A stretch of DNA of 64,000 nt from Primulina eburnea (Eukaryota; Streptophyta; Magnoliopsida; Lamiales; Gesneriaceae): contig NW_027331355.1 in the NCBI RefSeq assembly GCF_022965805.1, positions 496,001-560,000 on the forward strand. The letters run 5' to 3'. Below the pieces are notes generated by a model. The model was not told the origin of the DNA. It searched no databases and saw nothing but the letters and a program-made list of their open reading frames with translations. The position numbers were made by a program, and so were the translations under genes. Below are positions 10,334 to 22,870 of the stretch, one piece after another (the first letter of the stretch is position 1; each line of letters starts with the position of its first letter).

Positions 10334-11795
10334 TGATAGGACTCGTTTTTACGTGTTTTTAGTGTTGGTTTTGAGTCGCATTCATGCATCATATTAGTTT
10401 GTTTAGTTTAATTTAGCATTCATTTAGCATTATTTAGCATTTGGCTGATCTCGTGTATTTTGTGGTTGTTTTGTAGGAAGTGGACCAAAAAGTGGGATTT
10501 TATTTGCATAGCATCGAAGAGGTCTCGCTAGGGCGGTCAAAAGTGACCGCCCCAGCGAGCATATTGGCCCAGCCGAGGAGTTTCTGCGCGAGTCATTCGG
10601 ACCGCCCCAGCGAATCCATCGATGTGAACGAGAATATTTTGCGCGAAGCTCTCGCTAGGGCGGTCAAAAGTGACCGCCCCAGCGAGACCAAAGACACGGC
10701 CAGGAATTTTAATTCGAGAATCACTCGCCCCAGCGGACAATCCTGACCGCCCTAGCGAGCGACGCAATCCGGGAAGATTTGTTTCCAAGTTTTGTGGACT
10801 CTATCTTAGACCATAACCTAATACACGAGAGAGGCGCCGATTTGGAGACTATTCTGATATTTTCCATCACTTTTCTTGGGAGGAAGGCTAGGAGCAAGAG
10901 AGACTTTCGAAGAACTCGAGAATTCCAAGCGTCGCAGCCGTCATCCATCGTCAACCTTAGTATTTTAATTATTCAATTTTTATTTCTTGCATAGATTGTT
11001 GATTTTTATTATGAATTTTGTTGGCTAAACTCTATATTTGTTGGGATTTGAGGGGATCCTACCCCGTACTCGTTGTTTAACATTATTTATCGACGTTTTT
11101 ATGAGTGATTTGTTTATGCTTTTGTGCTTTCTCATTTCAATTGAAGTCTAGCTAACTTCCTTTGATTATTTCATGTTGTTAATGATTTCGATAGAATAAT
11201 TGACAATAGGATCGAATAGCATAGACCACGGATTTACAATTTTAGTAGATATACGGAATTGGGTACGTGTCGATAGTGATAATTCACCCGGATGAAAGCT
11301 AGCGGATTCCATAGAACGTAATGCAATCGTGAACTGTTAAATAATTGAGGATACTTGATTACTGCATGTTTATGATTAGTATTAATATAGCTCGACAGAG
11401 TATATTAATTAGTCTAGGGAATTCCGTCGAATGCACGAGTAAAAGTCGAGTATAATTATTTGAACACGAGCGGTAGGTGAACTGATAATTCCCAACAAAT
11501 TCGCTTCTCATTTGATTTACATCCAATTTAATCATTGATTTCTTGATTATTTGTTCTTGCATTTTAATCATTTTAGTTATTAAATTCACTTTAGTTTAAT
11601 CACCAACTCAATCTATCGTTGCTAAAGAAATTGAAGTGAAAATAAGAATAGTGTAACGCAGTCCTTGTGGATCGATACTCGTATTCACTTACGTTTATTA
11701 TAACTTGACTATCGTGCACTTGCGATATTTTAAATCGAGCTTTCATTTATAAAACAAATTTTGGAACTATTCACTGTGCAAGTTTTGCTCGATCA
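10334..11795 (+). repeat. Athila 3' LTR, shared with a second partial copy
   Basis: Nearly identical to 205-1683. A 17-bp deletion near 10609 removes the left arm and loop of hairpin unit 2, leaving its right arm. Intact units are at 10524-10559 and 10651-10686, with the degenerate fourth at 10724-10759. No flanking host sequence follows; instead a new primer-binding site (11802-11819) and gag leader follow. Confidence 0.92.
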
Positions 11796-11922
11796 AGTTT
11801 TTGGCGCCGTTGCCGGGGACTGTTGATTCACAATTTTTCTATTTTTCATTTAAATTCTTTAGTATTATTTATTTTATTGTTAGTTGATACTCCTATTCTG
11901 TTGCAGATTTTTCTTGTGGTGC

Positions 11923-12532
11923 ATGCGAAGATCACTCGAAGTTAAGCTTGAGCCTTTTGACCCTGAGATCGAACGCACTGCTAGACGCCGAAGACAACAG
12001 CAAAGACTCAAGGAAAAAATGGATAGGCACGAACAAGAGCAGGAGGCGGACCGCCAAAATGAGAGACGGATTGAGATGCCACGCCGTATACCGATGATGG
12101 ATTATGCACAACCGTCTCTTGATGGAGCACGTCCAAGCATCGTGAGACCAGTCATCCGAGCTAACCAGTTTGAGATCAAGCCAGCTATCATTCAGATGAT
12201 TCAAAACACTGTTCAATTTGGGGGAAGTGCACTTGACGACCCTAATTCTCATATAGCTGATTTTCTTGAAATTTGCGATACTTTTAAGTTTAATGCTGTG
12301 TCTGATGATGCTGTTCGTTTGCGTTTATTTCCATTTTCACTAAGAGATAAAGCTAAGGCGTGGTTAAACTGTTTGCCTGTAGGGTCTATCACTACATGGG
12401 AGGATATGGCGAAGGCATTCCTGATCAAGTACTTTCCTCCGTCGAAGACTATGAAGCTGAGAGCCGACATTACTACTTTTGCTCAATATGAGCTTGAGTC
12501 ACTTTACGAGGCGTGGGAGCGATACAAGGATT
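11923..12532 (+). pseudogene. gag: Truncated second Athila gag
   Basis: This copy of gag matches 1811-2420 almost base for base, including the start codon and gag-domain motifs. It stops matching after 12532, inside YEAWERYKD, where sequence derived from a Copia LTR begins. No continuation of this gag was found on the far side of the Copia element at 22414, so this is not a simple insertion into an intact second Athila copy. Confidence 0.88.
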
Positions 12533-12630
12533 TCCTACACAAACTCAAGGTGGCCGGAAATGCAACGGAAGCACAAAAATTTTCGATTTTAGCATATAAA
12601 TTTCGACCACCTTGAGTTTGTGTAGGAAAT
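12530..12630. repeat. Snap-back inverted repeat at the Athila/Copia-A junction
   Basis: Bases 12530-12553 are the perfect reverse complement of 12607-12630 (24 bp each), 53 bp apart. The right-hand LTR of the same element (from 20344) has the second arm but not the first; there the place is taken by 20 bp beginning TGAAAGGGGATCGG. The first arm is therefore an extra inverted copy that replaces the normal LTR end. Confidence 0.88.
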
Positions 12631-14598
12631 ACAATAAAACACCAAAATGACATTCATAGTGTGTTTAGAAATAGTTACCTATCAACCTCTTAAGGTTGAT
12701 GATGGCTCCAACCAAGTTGTAAACAACTTGGCTCTTGAATGGAATGAAAATCTACAAGCTTCCTTGGACTCCTTTCTTTCCTTCAAATTAGGCCCACCAC
12801 TTGCAAACTAGAACCCCTCTTATTTTGCACTAGAAAAATAAAAAGATTTTTCAAGGAGAAGTATTTTTCTTCCTCAACACTTGAAGAGAAAAATTGAGAG
12901 AAAACTTGGTGAGAATGATATGAGAATTTCGGCCATCTAGCTTGAATGAGGGGGAAGGGAGACTTGTCTTGGTCTTGCAAAAAGTAGAGACAAAAGTAGC
13001 ATGCCAAGCCTTGAAAGTTGCAAAAGTTGTCTCCAACCCTTCACCTCCCATCCATGCATATATTATATGGTTTTTAACAAATTAAAAAAACCATGGACTA
13101 AATTCAATTATCTCAAACATATTTGAGACTAATTAAACATTACTTGAATTTACCCAAGTCCCACTAGTTAAATAATTAATTTAAATTGAGCTCTACAAGA
13201 CTCAATATAATTTAATTAATTCAACACTTGAATTAATTTAATTATTTGGACTCTACTAGGTCCACTAGTGTTTAATTAATTCAACACTTGAATTAATTTA
13301 ATTTAGTCCATAATAATGTTTATGAAAATCACAATTTTCAAATACATTATTCAATTGGCCAACTTTTAATTTAGGAACACTTCCATAAATTAAAATTTAC
13401 ATTTCTCTCATAGAAGTCATACTTCTATTTTTCCTTACACTTATAAACTCATTTATAAGTCGTTCAACACATTGAACTATTTTTACTTCTCAACGGGATC
13501 TAGAAAGCCAGCACTTGTGTGACCCTCAATGGTTCATTGATACAACTAGCCGTTGGTTCACATCTCCATGTGATTCGGACTAAACATGTCCTTATATGAG
13601 CATACCCCAATTGCTCCATTCTTACTTATCAACTCCTTGATAACAAGAACGTCAGAACTCAAGTCTGATAGTACCCAACCAATCATGTTAAACGCCTAGC
13701 AGCATCGCTTACATGATTCCCTAGGTATCAAATGATAGTGCCTGCAAGAACCATTCAATTATGGTTAGCGTACAGTACGGTCCTTCAACTCATATATCCC
13801 GACCGATTCGACGACCATTGGTTTATCGAGAGTTGTCAATGAATCGATACTATGTGTCATGCCGTAGTTGCATCGATGGTGTAATCTATGAAACTCCTTT
13901 CATAATTACCACCATACTCTGATCAGAGATTTCACACTACATATACATGAAAACACATAGGATATCCATACCCGAAGGTAAGCGGTGAATCCCCGACTAC
14001 AATGCATCGACTCCTATATGTTTCGACAGAACACCCAACCTTGCCACCTGATGACCCCTTGAGAGTCGGTAAACAAGTCAAAGTGCAATGCTAGCACATA
14101 GAGTCTCAATGTTGTCCCGGGTCATAAGGACTAATGGTGTACAACCATAAACTAGGACGTTTCCACTCGATAAGTGAGAACCACTTGGAAAGTCCTTTAA
14201 TGGAGGGTTGTTCAGTGCACTCTCTACAAAGAGCACCTATCTGCATGTTCGGACATCACAATGTCCCCTACCAATGAAACATGGTACTCACATCGCAGAT
14301 ACTAGTCTCTAACTCGAGCGGCCTATATCCTTCTTAATGGCGGCTGAATCGACTAGGAACCGTTTAGAATATACAGTATTGCAAATACGAGTTTCATGAT
14401 ACTCATCATATGAGCATCTCATATTCTTTCTACTATTTGTATATTCAAGGTCTTTATCTATGCAACTAGCATGGGTATACAGATAAAGAAGTGTCAAAAC
14501 AATAAATTCAAATATTATTAAAATAAAGACTGTTTATACATAGAGTTTAGTCATGAACCCTCGGCCAACACTTGGCTCGACGGGCACCTACTCTAACA
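12549..14598 (-). repeat. Copia-A 3' LTR, terminus rearranged
   Basis: This ~2.05-kb sequence matches 20364-22413 closely. On the minus strand it begins TGTTAGAG next to the polypurine tract. Its far end lacks the final ~20 bp of the other LTR and carries an inverted copy of internal LTR sequence instead. No coding signal is present. Confidence 0.9.
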
Positions 14599-14610
14599 AT
14601 CTCCCACTTG
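14599..14610 (-). other. Copia-A polypurine tract
   Basis: On the minus strand CAAGTGGGAGAT lies directly before the TGTTAGAG LTR start and two bases after the polyprotein stop. The sister element has the same tract at 33231-33242. Confidence 0.85.
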
Positions 14611-14612
14611 CA

Positions 14613-15992
14613 CTAGAGCCAACTACCCATATGCTTCAAACCCATCGATTCGCGATGCTTCTCGAATAATGGTCCAGGTAAAGGCTTAGTAAGCAGATCA
14701 GCAACATTATCTGCGGAGCCGACTTTGTCAATCGTGACATCTCCTCTTTCCACGATCTCTCTGAGGATGTGGTACTTTCTCAATACGTGTTTGGAATTCT
14801 GATGAGACCTTGGCTCCTTTGCTTGAGCAATGGCTCCCGTGTTGTCACAGAATACCGGGATAGGAGCAACTCCATTAGTAATGACGCCCAACTCTTGGAC
14901 GAAATTCCTTATCCAAACTGCCTCCTTTGCTGCAGCTGATGCAGCAATATATTCTGCCTCAGTGGTGGAATCCGCAGTGATGTCTTGCTTGGAACTCTTC
15001 CAAGAGACAGCAGCGCCATTGAGCATGAATATGAATCCAGAGGTTGACTTCGAGTCATCAATATCGCTTTGGAAGCTAGAGTCGGTAGAGCCTTCCAATT
15101 TCAGTTCTCCACCCCCATAGACCAAGAACAATTTATTGGTCCTTCTCAAATACTTGAGGATGTCTTTCACAACTTTCCAGTTGTCTTTCACAGCTTTCCA
15201 GTGTGGAAGACCAGTGTTGGATTGATATCTACTCACTACACTTAGTGCAAAGGCCACGTCAGGACGTGTAGATATCATCCCATACATGATGCTACCAATC
15301 GCAGATGCATAAGGAATGCTGGTCATCGCCGCTATCTCTGCATCAGTCTTGGGAGACATAGACTTGGATAGGGACACGCCATGACACATTGGTAGATGTC
15401 CTCTCTTGGACTCATTCATCGAGAACCGCTTCACGATGGTATCAATGTATGTGGACTGGGTGAGACCAAGTAATCTTTTTGATCTATCTCTATAGATCAG
15501 TATTCCTAATACAAAAGATGCTTCACCCAAGTCCTGCATCGAGAACTTACTCGCTAACCATATCTTAGTTGATTGCAACATTCCTACATCATTCCCAATG
15601 AGTAGAATGTCATCAACATACAACACTAGGAATGTCACAGCACTCCCACTAACCTTCTTATACACACATGGTTCCTCAGGATTCTTAGCAAAACCAAACT
15701 CTTTGATTGTACTATCGAATCTAAGGTTCCAACTCCTAGATGCCTGCTTTAGACCATAAATAGATCTTTGAAGTTTGCATACCATATGCTCACTTCCGAT
15801 AGATGTAAACCCTTCGGGTTGAGACATGTAAATCTCTTCCTTAATATCCCCATTAAGAAAGGCTGTCTTAACATCCATCTGCCATATCTCATAGTCATAC
15901 CATGCAGCTATGGCTAGCAAAATCCTTATGGACTTGAACATTGCGACTGGGGAAAAGGTTTCCTCAAAGTCAACTCCTTGTCTTTGAGTATA
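14613..15992 (-). pseudogene. pol: Copia-A reverse transcriptase and RNase H
   Basis: This segment is in frame with the upstream part after TGA 15993-15995; the first start-like codon is at 15941. It has the RT motifs FSPVA, YEIWQMDVKTAFLNGD and SIYGLKQASRSWN, the catalytic LYVDDILL near 15600-15625, and RNase H (DSSFQSDIDDSKSTSGF; STTEAEYIAAS; FCDNTGAI). It ends with TAG two bases from the polypurine tract. Catalytic residues appear intact. Confidence 0.9.
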
Positions 15993-17021
15993 TCATTTTG
16001 CCACCAATCGCGCCTTGAAGGTCAATACCTTCCCATCCACCCCAAGTTTCCTCTTGTAAATCCATTTACACCCTATGGGAACAGTTCCCTCAAGTGGATC
16101 CACAAGATTCCACACTTGGTTCGAATGCATGGAATTCATCTCAGATTCCATTGCTTCAAGCCACTTGGATGAATCGGCATCAGATAACGCTTCCTTGAAG
16201 GTCCTTGGATCACATTCAAGGTTAGGCTCATCATGGCCCTCTTCAAGAAGCAGACCATACCTCATAGGTGGTCTCGAGACTCTCTCGGATCTTCTAGGAG
16301 CTTGTATCTCCTCCCTTGGCTCTTCGGGTGTGGGTTCTACAATTGTGGGTGTCTCTCGAACTTCTTCGATTTCTATCATCTCTCCTTTTCTATTCAATAG
16401 AAATTCCCTTTCCAAAAAGGTTGCATTCCTAGAAACAAACACCTTTGTTTCTTGGGGATGATAGAAATAATATCCAGCTGAATTCCTTGGATATCCCACA
16501 AAGTAACATAAAATGGATCGACAGTCCAATTTATCTCCCACTACCTGCTTCACATAAGCAGGGCACCCCCATATTCTAAAATATGAATATTTGGGTGGCT
16601 TACCCATCCATATCTCATATGGTGTCTTATCAACTGCTTTTGTATGGACATTGTTCAACAACAGTGCCGCTGTCTCAAGCGCATATCCCCAAAAGGATGG
16701 CGGCAACTCCGTGAACCCCATCATAGACCGAACCATGTCCATCAAAGTCCGGTTACGACGCTCCGAAACACCATTCAACTGTGGTGTAGCGGGCGGAGTC
16801 CACTGCGAGAGAATCCCATTCTCCCTTAGATACTCTTGGAACTCGGCACTCAAGTACTCACCACCTCGATCCGATCGAAGTGTCTTGATGTTTCGTCCCA
16901 ACTGATTCTCTACTTCACTTCTGAATTCTTTGAACCTTTCAAAAGCTTCATATTTGTATTTCATCAAATACACATACCCATACCTTGAGAAATCATCGGT
17001 AAAGGTGATAAAGTAGGCATG
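15993..17021 (-). pseudogene. pol: Copia-A integrase core and start of reverse transcriptase
   Basis: In frame after TGA 17022-17024. It carries the second catalytic aspartate (LRSDRGGEYLS) and the glutamate (NGVSERRNRTLMDM) of integrase, the C-terminal WGCPAY region, and the start of RT (WLEAMESEMNSM..WKWIYKRK-like). It ends at TGA 15993-15995. Sister element Copia-B has GGA at the matching codon, so this stop is a G-to-T transversion. Confidence 0.88.
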
Positions 17022-18560
17022 TCAATGCTTAGTGGTGATGCTAAGCGGACCGCACACATCGGTATGGATCAAATCCAATAACCCTTTGGCTCGCTCCACA
17101 TGGCCCTTAAAGGGAATTTTGGTCATCTTTCCTTTCAGACAGGATTCAAAAGTCGTGAGAGCATTAATATCAGACATATCAAACATTCCAACTCCCACTA
17201 GCTTGTTCATCCTTCTTAAGGAAATATGTCCTAATCGAGCATGCCATAATTGTGCCGAATTTAGAGTATCTTGTTTTCTCTTGTTTGTTGTTGTTATCGC
17301 TTGGACATTGTTTAGTGGAATATCTTTCAATTTCAAGTTATAGAGATCGTTTTCAAGTTCCCCGGTACCAACTAAACATTCATTCTTGTAAATGTTGCAA
17401 ACACCTTTGCTAAATAAACAAGAAAATCCATCTTTGTCCAACATAGAAATGGAAATAATGTTTTTCACCAAATCTGATACAGACAAAACATCTCTCAAAA
17501 TTAACTTAAAATCATTGTTCAAAAGCAAGTAAACATCTCCTACGGCCTTGGCAGCAACCCTTGCTCCATTGCCCATCCTCAAAAAGGTCTCACCTTTTCT
17601 AAGCCTTCTACTTCTTCCCATCACCTGCAAATCATTACAGAGATGTGAGCCACAACCGGTATCCAATACCCAAGAAGTAGAGTTAATTGAAATGTTTACT
17701 TCAATATAGAACATACCTTTTCCAAAACCCTTCTGGGCAAGATATTCCCTGTAGTTACGCCTCCAATGTCCAGGCTTCTTGCAGTAATGACAAACGTCAA
17801 CAGTCTTGTTAGCCTTCACTGGTGTGGCTACCACAACAGGACTCGGAGCTTGCCTCTTCGAGGGCACATTCTTCTTGGGACGTTGGAAAGAACGCTTCTT
17901 TCCCTTCCCACGTGGATCGGTCTTCGTACCAGATGAAGAACCCACATAAAGAACCGACTTCTCTTTCTTGATAGTGGACTCAAAAGTCACAAGCATATTC
18001 ACCAACTCCTCAAGGGTCGGCTCCATCTTGTTCATATTGAAATTCACCACAAAAGGATCAAACGAGCTAGGCAGGGACAACAACAACACGTCGGTGGTCA
18101 ACTCCGAAGGCAAGATCAAATCCATGCCAACGAGTTTGTCCACGAGCCCAATCAACTTTAGGCCATGCTCATGGACCGAGGCCCCATCTCGTATGCGTAA
18201 AGTGATGAGCTCCTTGACTGTGGCATGCCTAAGATTCTGCTCACCAAAGAACTCCTTGAGGTGCATATGAATGTCAGCAGCATTCTTTGCATCCTCGAAA
18301 CGCCTCTGCAGCTCATCGTTCATAGAAGCCTGCATATAACACTTAGCCTTCAAGTCATGGTCACACCAATCCTTGTAGGTCTGCAATTCCTCAGGAGTGC
18401 AGCTAGTCGGAGCCTCAGCAGCGGGCGACTCAGTCAGTGTATATGCAATTTTCTCCGAGTTCAAGACGATCTTTAGATTTCTCAGCCAAGTGATATAGTT
18501 AGGTCCGGTTAGAACGTGTTTTTCCAGTATGGCAGAAAGTGGATTGCGAATTGAAGACAT
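17022..18560 (-). pseudogene. gag-pol: Copia-A gag, protease and integrase N-terminus
   Basis: The ATG at 18560 (MSSIRNP) is the start; the sister element has the same start. The UBN2-type gag domain (TGPNYITWLRNLKIVLN) is followed by a zinc knuckle whose last cysteine is tyrosine (CHYCKKPGHWRRNY). Copia-B keeps cysteine there. The protease motif is WVLDTGCGSHLC near 17670. The integrase zinc finger (LWHARLGH..ESCLKGK) has phenylalanine where the first cysteine of the CxxC pair is expected. It ends at TGA 17022-17024, just inside the integrase core after HTDVCGPL. Confidence 0.88.
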
Positions 18561-20343
18561 TGTCAAATTTTGTACTGAAAAGTAAAACAGATAAATGTTA
18601 ATGACTATTTTAAAATATTTAATAAGATATAAATTATGGACTTTTACTTTATAAATATTTACTCCCACTGTTTGGACATCTTTCACTACCCTCTAGTGAA
18701 AACGGGAAACTCTTTTCCTCAGTAGGTATGTAAGGTCCAATTAGCAAATTATGATCCCGAATAATATCAGCCAATCACAATTCCTAAAATGTAGTTTCCA
18801 ATTGCATCACAATGCAACCCTTAACGTAAACTTTTGTCTCACGTTTGATTAGGACCCAATATTGACGTCGTTCATCTTTACGTGTCAAGCCTTACCCATC
18901 GATGTTGAACCTTAGTGGACGGTCGCCATGAGTTCCCTCAATTATCTGAGCCGAAGTCATGGGAGTTCCACGTAGTTCACATCACTATGTCAAATGGATG
19001 TCATAGCTTTCCGGTACTAAGGGCCCCCCCAATAATATGAGCCGAGCCCCGAGTACGGGTAGCGATTCATTATGCACCCATTTGTCGATGGAAGACATGG
19101 AAATTATAAACAAATTTATAATTCCCCTTTTCGGGCTTGATATTAATTTTGAATCTAATTGAAAACGAGGGTTTTTAATTTTGAAAGGTCTCATCATTAA
19201 TTTTATTTAAAAGCTCGCCATGTTTGATCGTATGTTTGCCGGATTCATGCAACTTTGTTATTATCATAATAATAACGCACATACTCATTATTTATAACAT
19301 ATCATGCATATATTATAAACAGTAAACAAAACAAGGATGATCAATCGCCCCAATACTAACGGACCGTGTGAGCTAAACACGGGCCTAGGTCCAATCCTAG
19401 GGAAATGCACGGGATGCAAATGCAACTATTATATAAGCTTCCAATATTTACATGTCTTCGATCTTCATAATCATCATGGCCACCATCTTCCAATCTTGAT
19501 CATCCACTATACTAATATTTACAAATAAATATCCATGGCAAATAGGGATACATCTCATGGGGTGGGAACGGGCCATAAACCAAGCCCACTTTATAAATTG
19601 ATAATTATTACAATCATTCAACAAAAAATATCCTAGCATACACCTAGCAAATTGGGCTTGGGCTTTTGATCATCCTTCATGCATAATATCACATATCATA
19701 CACCATCAATTAATTATCACAATAATTAATTGATCCAATATTATATATCTTGATCCAATCACTAACCTCCACGATTATAAACTAAATTAACAAAGTATAC
19801 AAACACCTTTGTCTACTTTCAAATTAATTTATTTATAACCGAATTTCTTGTAAATCACCATTTACTATAAATATTTAAAGTCCAACTTAAAATATTTATT
19901 TCATGAGAAAATGTTTGCAACTTTTGTAATTTTAAACTTAAGGGCCCAAAAATTCATTTTTTTCACCAAAAACGTTTTGGCCCATTTAAAATTCACAAAT
20001 ATGTTAGCCATCCAATGGCCCAACAACTCAAGGCACATGACACTTTGATATTCCAAAACACTTTTGGAAACCCTAGCCGTTGTCGCCGTCGCCGGAGCTC
20101 CGTCACCGGATTCCGGCAACAAAAATATTTTTTTTTATTAAAACATAGGGGTGTCGGGCTGCCCTTGCTGCCCGTTTCGGGCAGCCCGAGGTGCCCGAAA
20201 TGGGCAGCAACTTGCTGCCCAAAAATGAAAAATTTTCGGCCTTGTTCTTGTTGCAAAAATATTTCTCAAGCGGTTAGAAATCAATCTCAATATAATATCT
20301 TGTATTTGCTACACAAAAACGTAACCATAGCTCGGATACCACT
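18561..20343 (-). other. Copia-A leader and primer-binding site
   Basis: This is a 1.8-kb untranslated leader. The primer site at 20330-20341 reads TGGTATCCGAGC on the minus strand, one change from the usual initiator-tRNA-Met site TGGTATCAGAGC, and lies two bases from the LTR end. Near 20155-20222 are GC-rich palindromes built from CTGCCCG and CGGGCAG. No ORF is credible. Confidence 0.75.
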
Positions 20344-22413
20344 TGAAAGGGGATCGGTTACGGTGGCCGGAAACGCAACGGAAGCACAAAAATTTTCGAT
20401 TTTAGCATATAAATTTCGGCCACCTTGAGTTTGTGTAGGAAACACAATAAAACACCAAAATGACATTCATAGTGTGTTTAGAAATAGTTACCTATCAACC
20501 TCTTAAGGTTGATGATGGCTCCAACCAAGTTGTAAACAACTTGGCTCTTGAATGGAATGAAGATCTACAAGCTTCCTTGGACTCCTTTCTTTCCTTCAAA
20601 TTAGGCCCACCACTTGCAAACTAGAACCCCTCTTATTTTGCACTAGAAAAATAAAAGGATTTTTCAAGGAGAAGTATTTTTCTTCCTCAACACTTGAAGA
20701 GAAAAATTGAGAAAAAACTTGGTGAGAATGATATGAGAATTTCGGCCATCTAGCTTGAATGAGGGGGAAGGGAGACTTGTCTTGGTCTTGCAAAAAGTAG
20801 AGACAAAAGTAGCATGCCAAGCCTTGAAAGTTGCAAAAGTTGTCTCCAACCCTTCACCTCCCATCCATGCATATATTATATGGTTTTTAACAAATTAAAA
20901 AAAACCATGGACTAAATTCAATTATCTCAAACATATTTGAGACTAATTAAACATTACTTGAATTTACCCAAGTCCCACTAGTTAAATAATTAATTTAAAT
21001 TGAGCTCTACAAGACTCAATATAATTTAATTAATTCAAAACTTGAATTAATTTAATTATTTGGACTCTACTAGGTCCACTAGTGTTTAATTAATTCAACA
21101 CTTGAATTAATTTAATTTAGTCCATAATAATGTTTATGAAAATCACAATTTTCAAATACATTATTCAATTGGCCAACTTTTAATTTAGGAACACTTCCAT
21201 AAATTAAAATTTACATTTCTCTCATAGAAGTCATACTTCTATTTTTCCTTACACTTATAAACTCATTTATAAGTCGTTCAACACATTGAACTATTTTTAC
21301 TTCTCAACGGGATCTAGAAAGCCAGCACTTGTGTGGCCCTCAATGGTTCATTGATACAACTAGCCGTGGGTTCACATCTCCATGTGATTCGGACTAAACA
21401 TGTCCTTATATGTGCATACCTCAATTGCTCCATTCTTACTTATCAACTCCTTGATAACAAGAACGTCAGAACTCAAGTCTGATAGTACCCAACCAATCAT
21501 GTTAAACGCCTAGCAGCATCGCTTACATGATTCCCTAGGTATCAAATGATAGTGCCTGCAAGAACCATTCAATTATGGTTAGCGTACAGTACGGTCCCTT
21601 CAACTCATATATCCCGACCGATTCGACAACCATTGGTATATCGAGAGTTGTCAATGAATCGATACTATGTGTCATGTCGTAGTTGCATCGATGGTGTAAT
21701 ATATGAAACCTCTTTCATAATTACCACCATACTCTGATCAGAGATTTCAAACTACATATACATGAAAACACATAGGATATCCATACCCGTAGGTAAGCGG
21801 TGAATCCCCGACTACAATGCATCGACTCCTATGTGTTTCGACAGAACACCCAACCTTGCCACTTGATGACCCCTTGAGAGTCGGTAAACAAGTTAAAGTG
21901 CAATGCTAGCACATAGAGTCTCAATGTTGTCCCGGGTCATAAGGACTAATGGTGTACAACCATAAACTAGGACGTTTCCACTCGATAAGTGAGAACCACT
22001 TGGAAAGTCCTTTAATGGAGGGTTGTTCAGTGCACTCTCTACAAGGAGCACCTATCTGAATGTTCGGACATCACAATGTCCCCTACCAATGAAACATGGT
22101 ACTCACATCGCAGATACTAATCTCTAACTCGAGCAGCCTATATCCTTCTTAATGGCGGCTGAATCGACTAGGAACCGTTTAGAATATACAGTATTGCAAA
22201 TACGAGTTTCATGATACTCATCATATGAGCATCTCATATTCTTTCTACTATTTGTATATTCAAGGTCTTTATCTATGCAACTAGCATGGGTATACAGATA
22301 AAGAAGTGCCAAAACAATAAATTCAAATATTATTAAAATAAAGACTGTTTATACATAGAGTTTAGTCATGAACCCTCGGCCAACACTTGGCTCAACGGGC
22401 ACCTACTCTAACA
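20344..22413 (-). repeat. Copia-A 5' LTR
   Basis: This 2070-bp LTR runs TGTTAGAG to CTTTCA on the minus strand. I set the inner end at 20344 because it leaves the usual two-base gap before the primer site. An alternative end at 20364 would leave an unusual 22-base gap. The left-hand copy matches from 20362 onward. Confidence 0.8.
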
Positions 22414-22439
22414 GTCCTTGCCATGTAAAAAACTCGACA

Positions 22440-22870
22440 AATCACTGTGATAAATAAAGAATCCCGGAGATATCAGCGTATATCATCCTAATTCAAATTA
22501 TAGATTATCAAAGTTGGGATAAGGTCCAACCAAACTCTTATTCCAAGTAACCTACTCAATTAAGAGTTCTTTCAATACATGGCTCAGACTCTATAAATCC
22601 TCACATTATAATTATCAGATACCACCCATTATTAATTCACTTCACTCATTACTTTACACGCAGTAATATATTTTCGTGTTGTATTACTTTCCTTCTCAAA
22701 TTGACTTAAACATCGGAAGATCTAAGCTTGAAACATTTCTAGCACCCTCTAATCTTTGTTCATCCGTGCATATCAGATCGGATCTCGAGATAGTATATAT
22801 TGAAGTTATGCTTGGACCCTCCAAACCTACTTGAAAGTTTGGTCAACATCATAATTATTAGCTCGCGGAG
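22440..22870 (+). repeat. Possible Tat/Retand-like LTR remnant
   Basis: A TATA-like CTATAAAT at 22591-22598 is followed by a T-rich region and a segment of the form 'acttaaacatcgg..tctagcaccctctaat'. This resembles the promoter and U5 region of Tat/Retand Gypsy LTRs as I remember them. No partner LTR or coding region is present. Confidence 0.3.

Larger units (their letters stand above)
205..11795 (+). mobile_element. Athila-like Ty3/Gypsy LTR retrotransposon
   Basis: This 11.6-kb element has all parts in order: LTR, primer-binding site, gag, protease, reverse transcriptase, RNase H, integrase, an extra third ORF, polypurine tract and second LTR. Integrase after RNase H is the Gypsy order. 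The tRNA-Asp-type primer site, the CX2CX3HX4C zinc knuckle and a third ORF with a plant-transposon-protein domain are typical of Athila. The two LTRs differ by about six substitutions and one 17-bp deletion over 1.48 kb, so insertion was recent. The polyprotein frame carries three in-frame stops, so this copy could move only with proteins supplied in trans. The second LTR is followed by another primer-binding site and gag start, so the outer boundary is shared with a partial second copy. Confidence 0.93.
12549..22413 (-). mobile_element. Copia-A: near-complete Ty1/Copia retrotransposon
   Basis: The element reads on the minus strand: 5' LTR 20344-22413, primer site 20330-20341, leader, one long gag-PR-INT-RT-RH frame 18560-14613, polypurine tract 14599-14610, 3' LTR to 12549. 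Integrase before reverse transcriptase marks it as Copia. The frame is broken by two TGA codons only. Flanks on the two sides are unrelated and no target duplication is visible, which fits the rearranged left end. The lineage within Copia was not determined. Confidence 0.92.
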
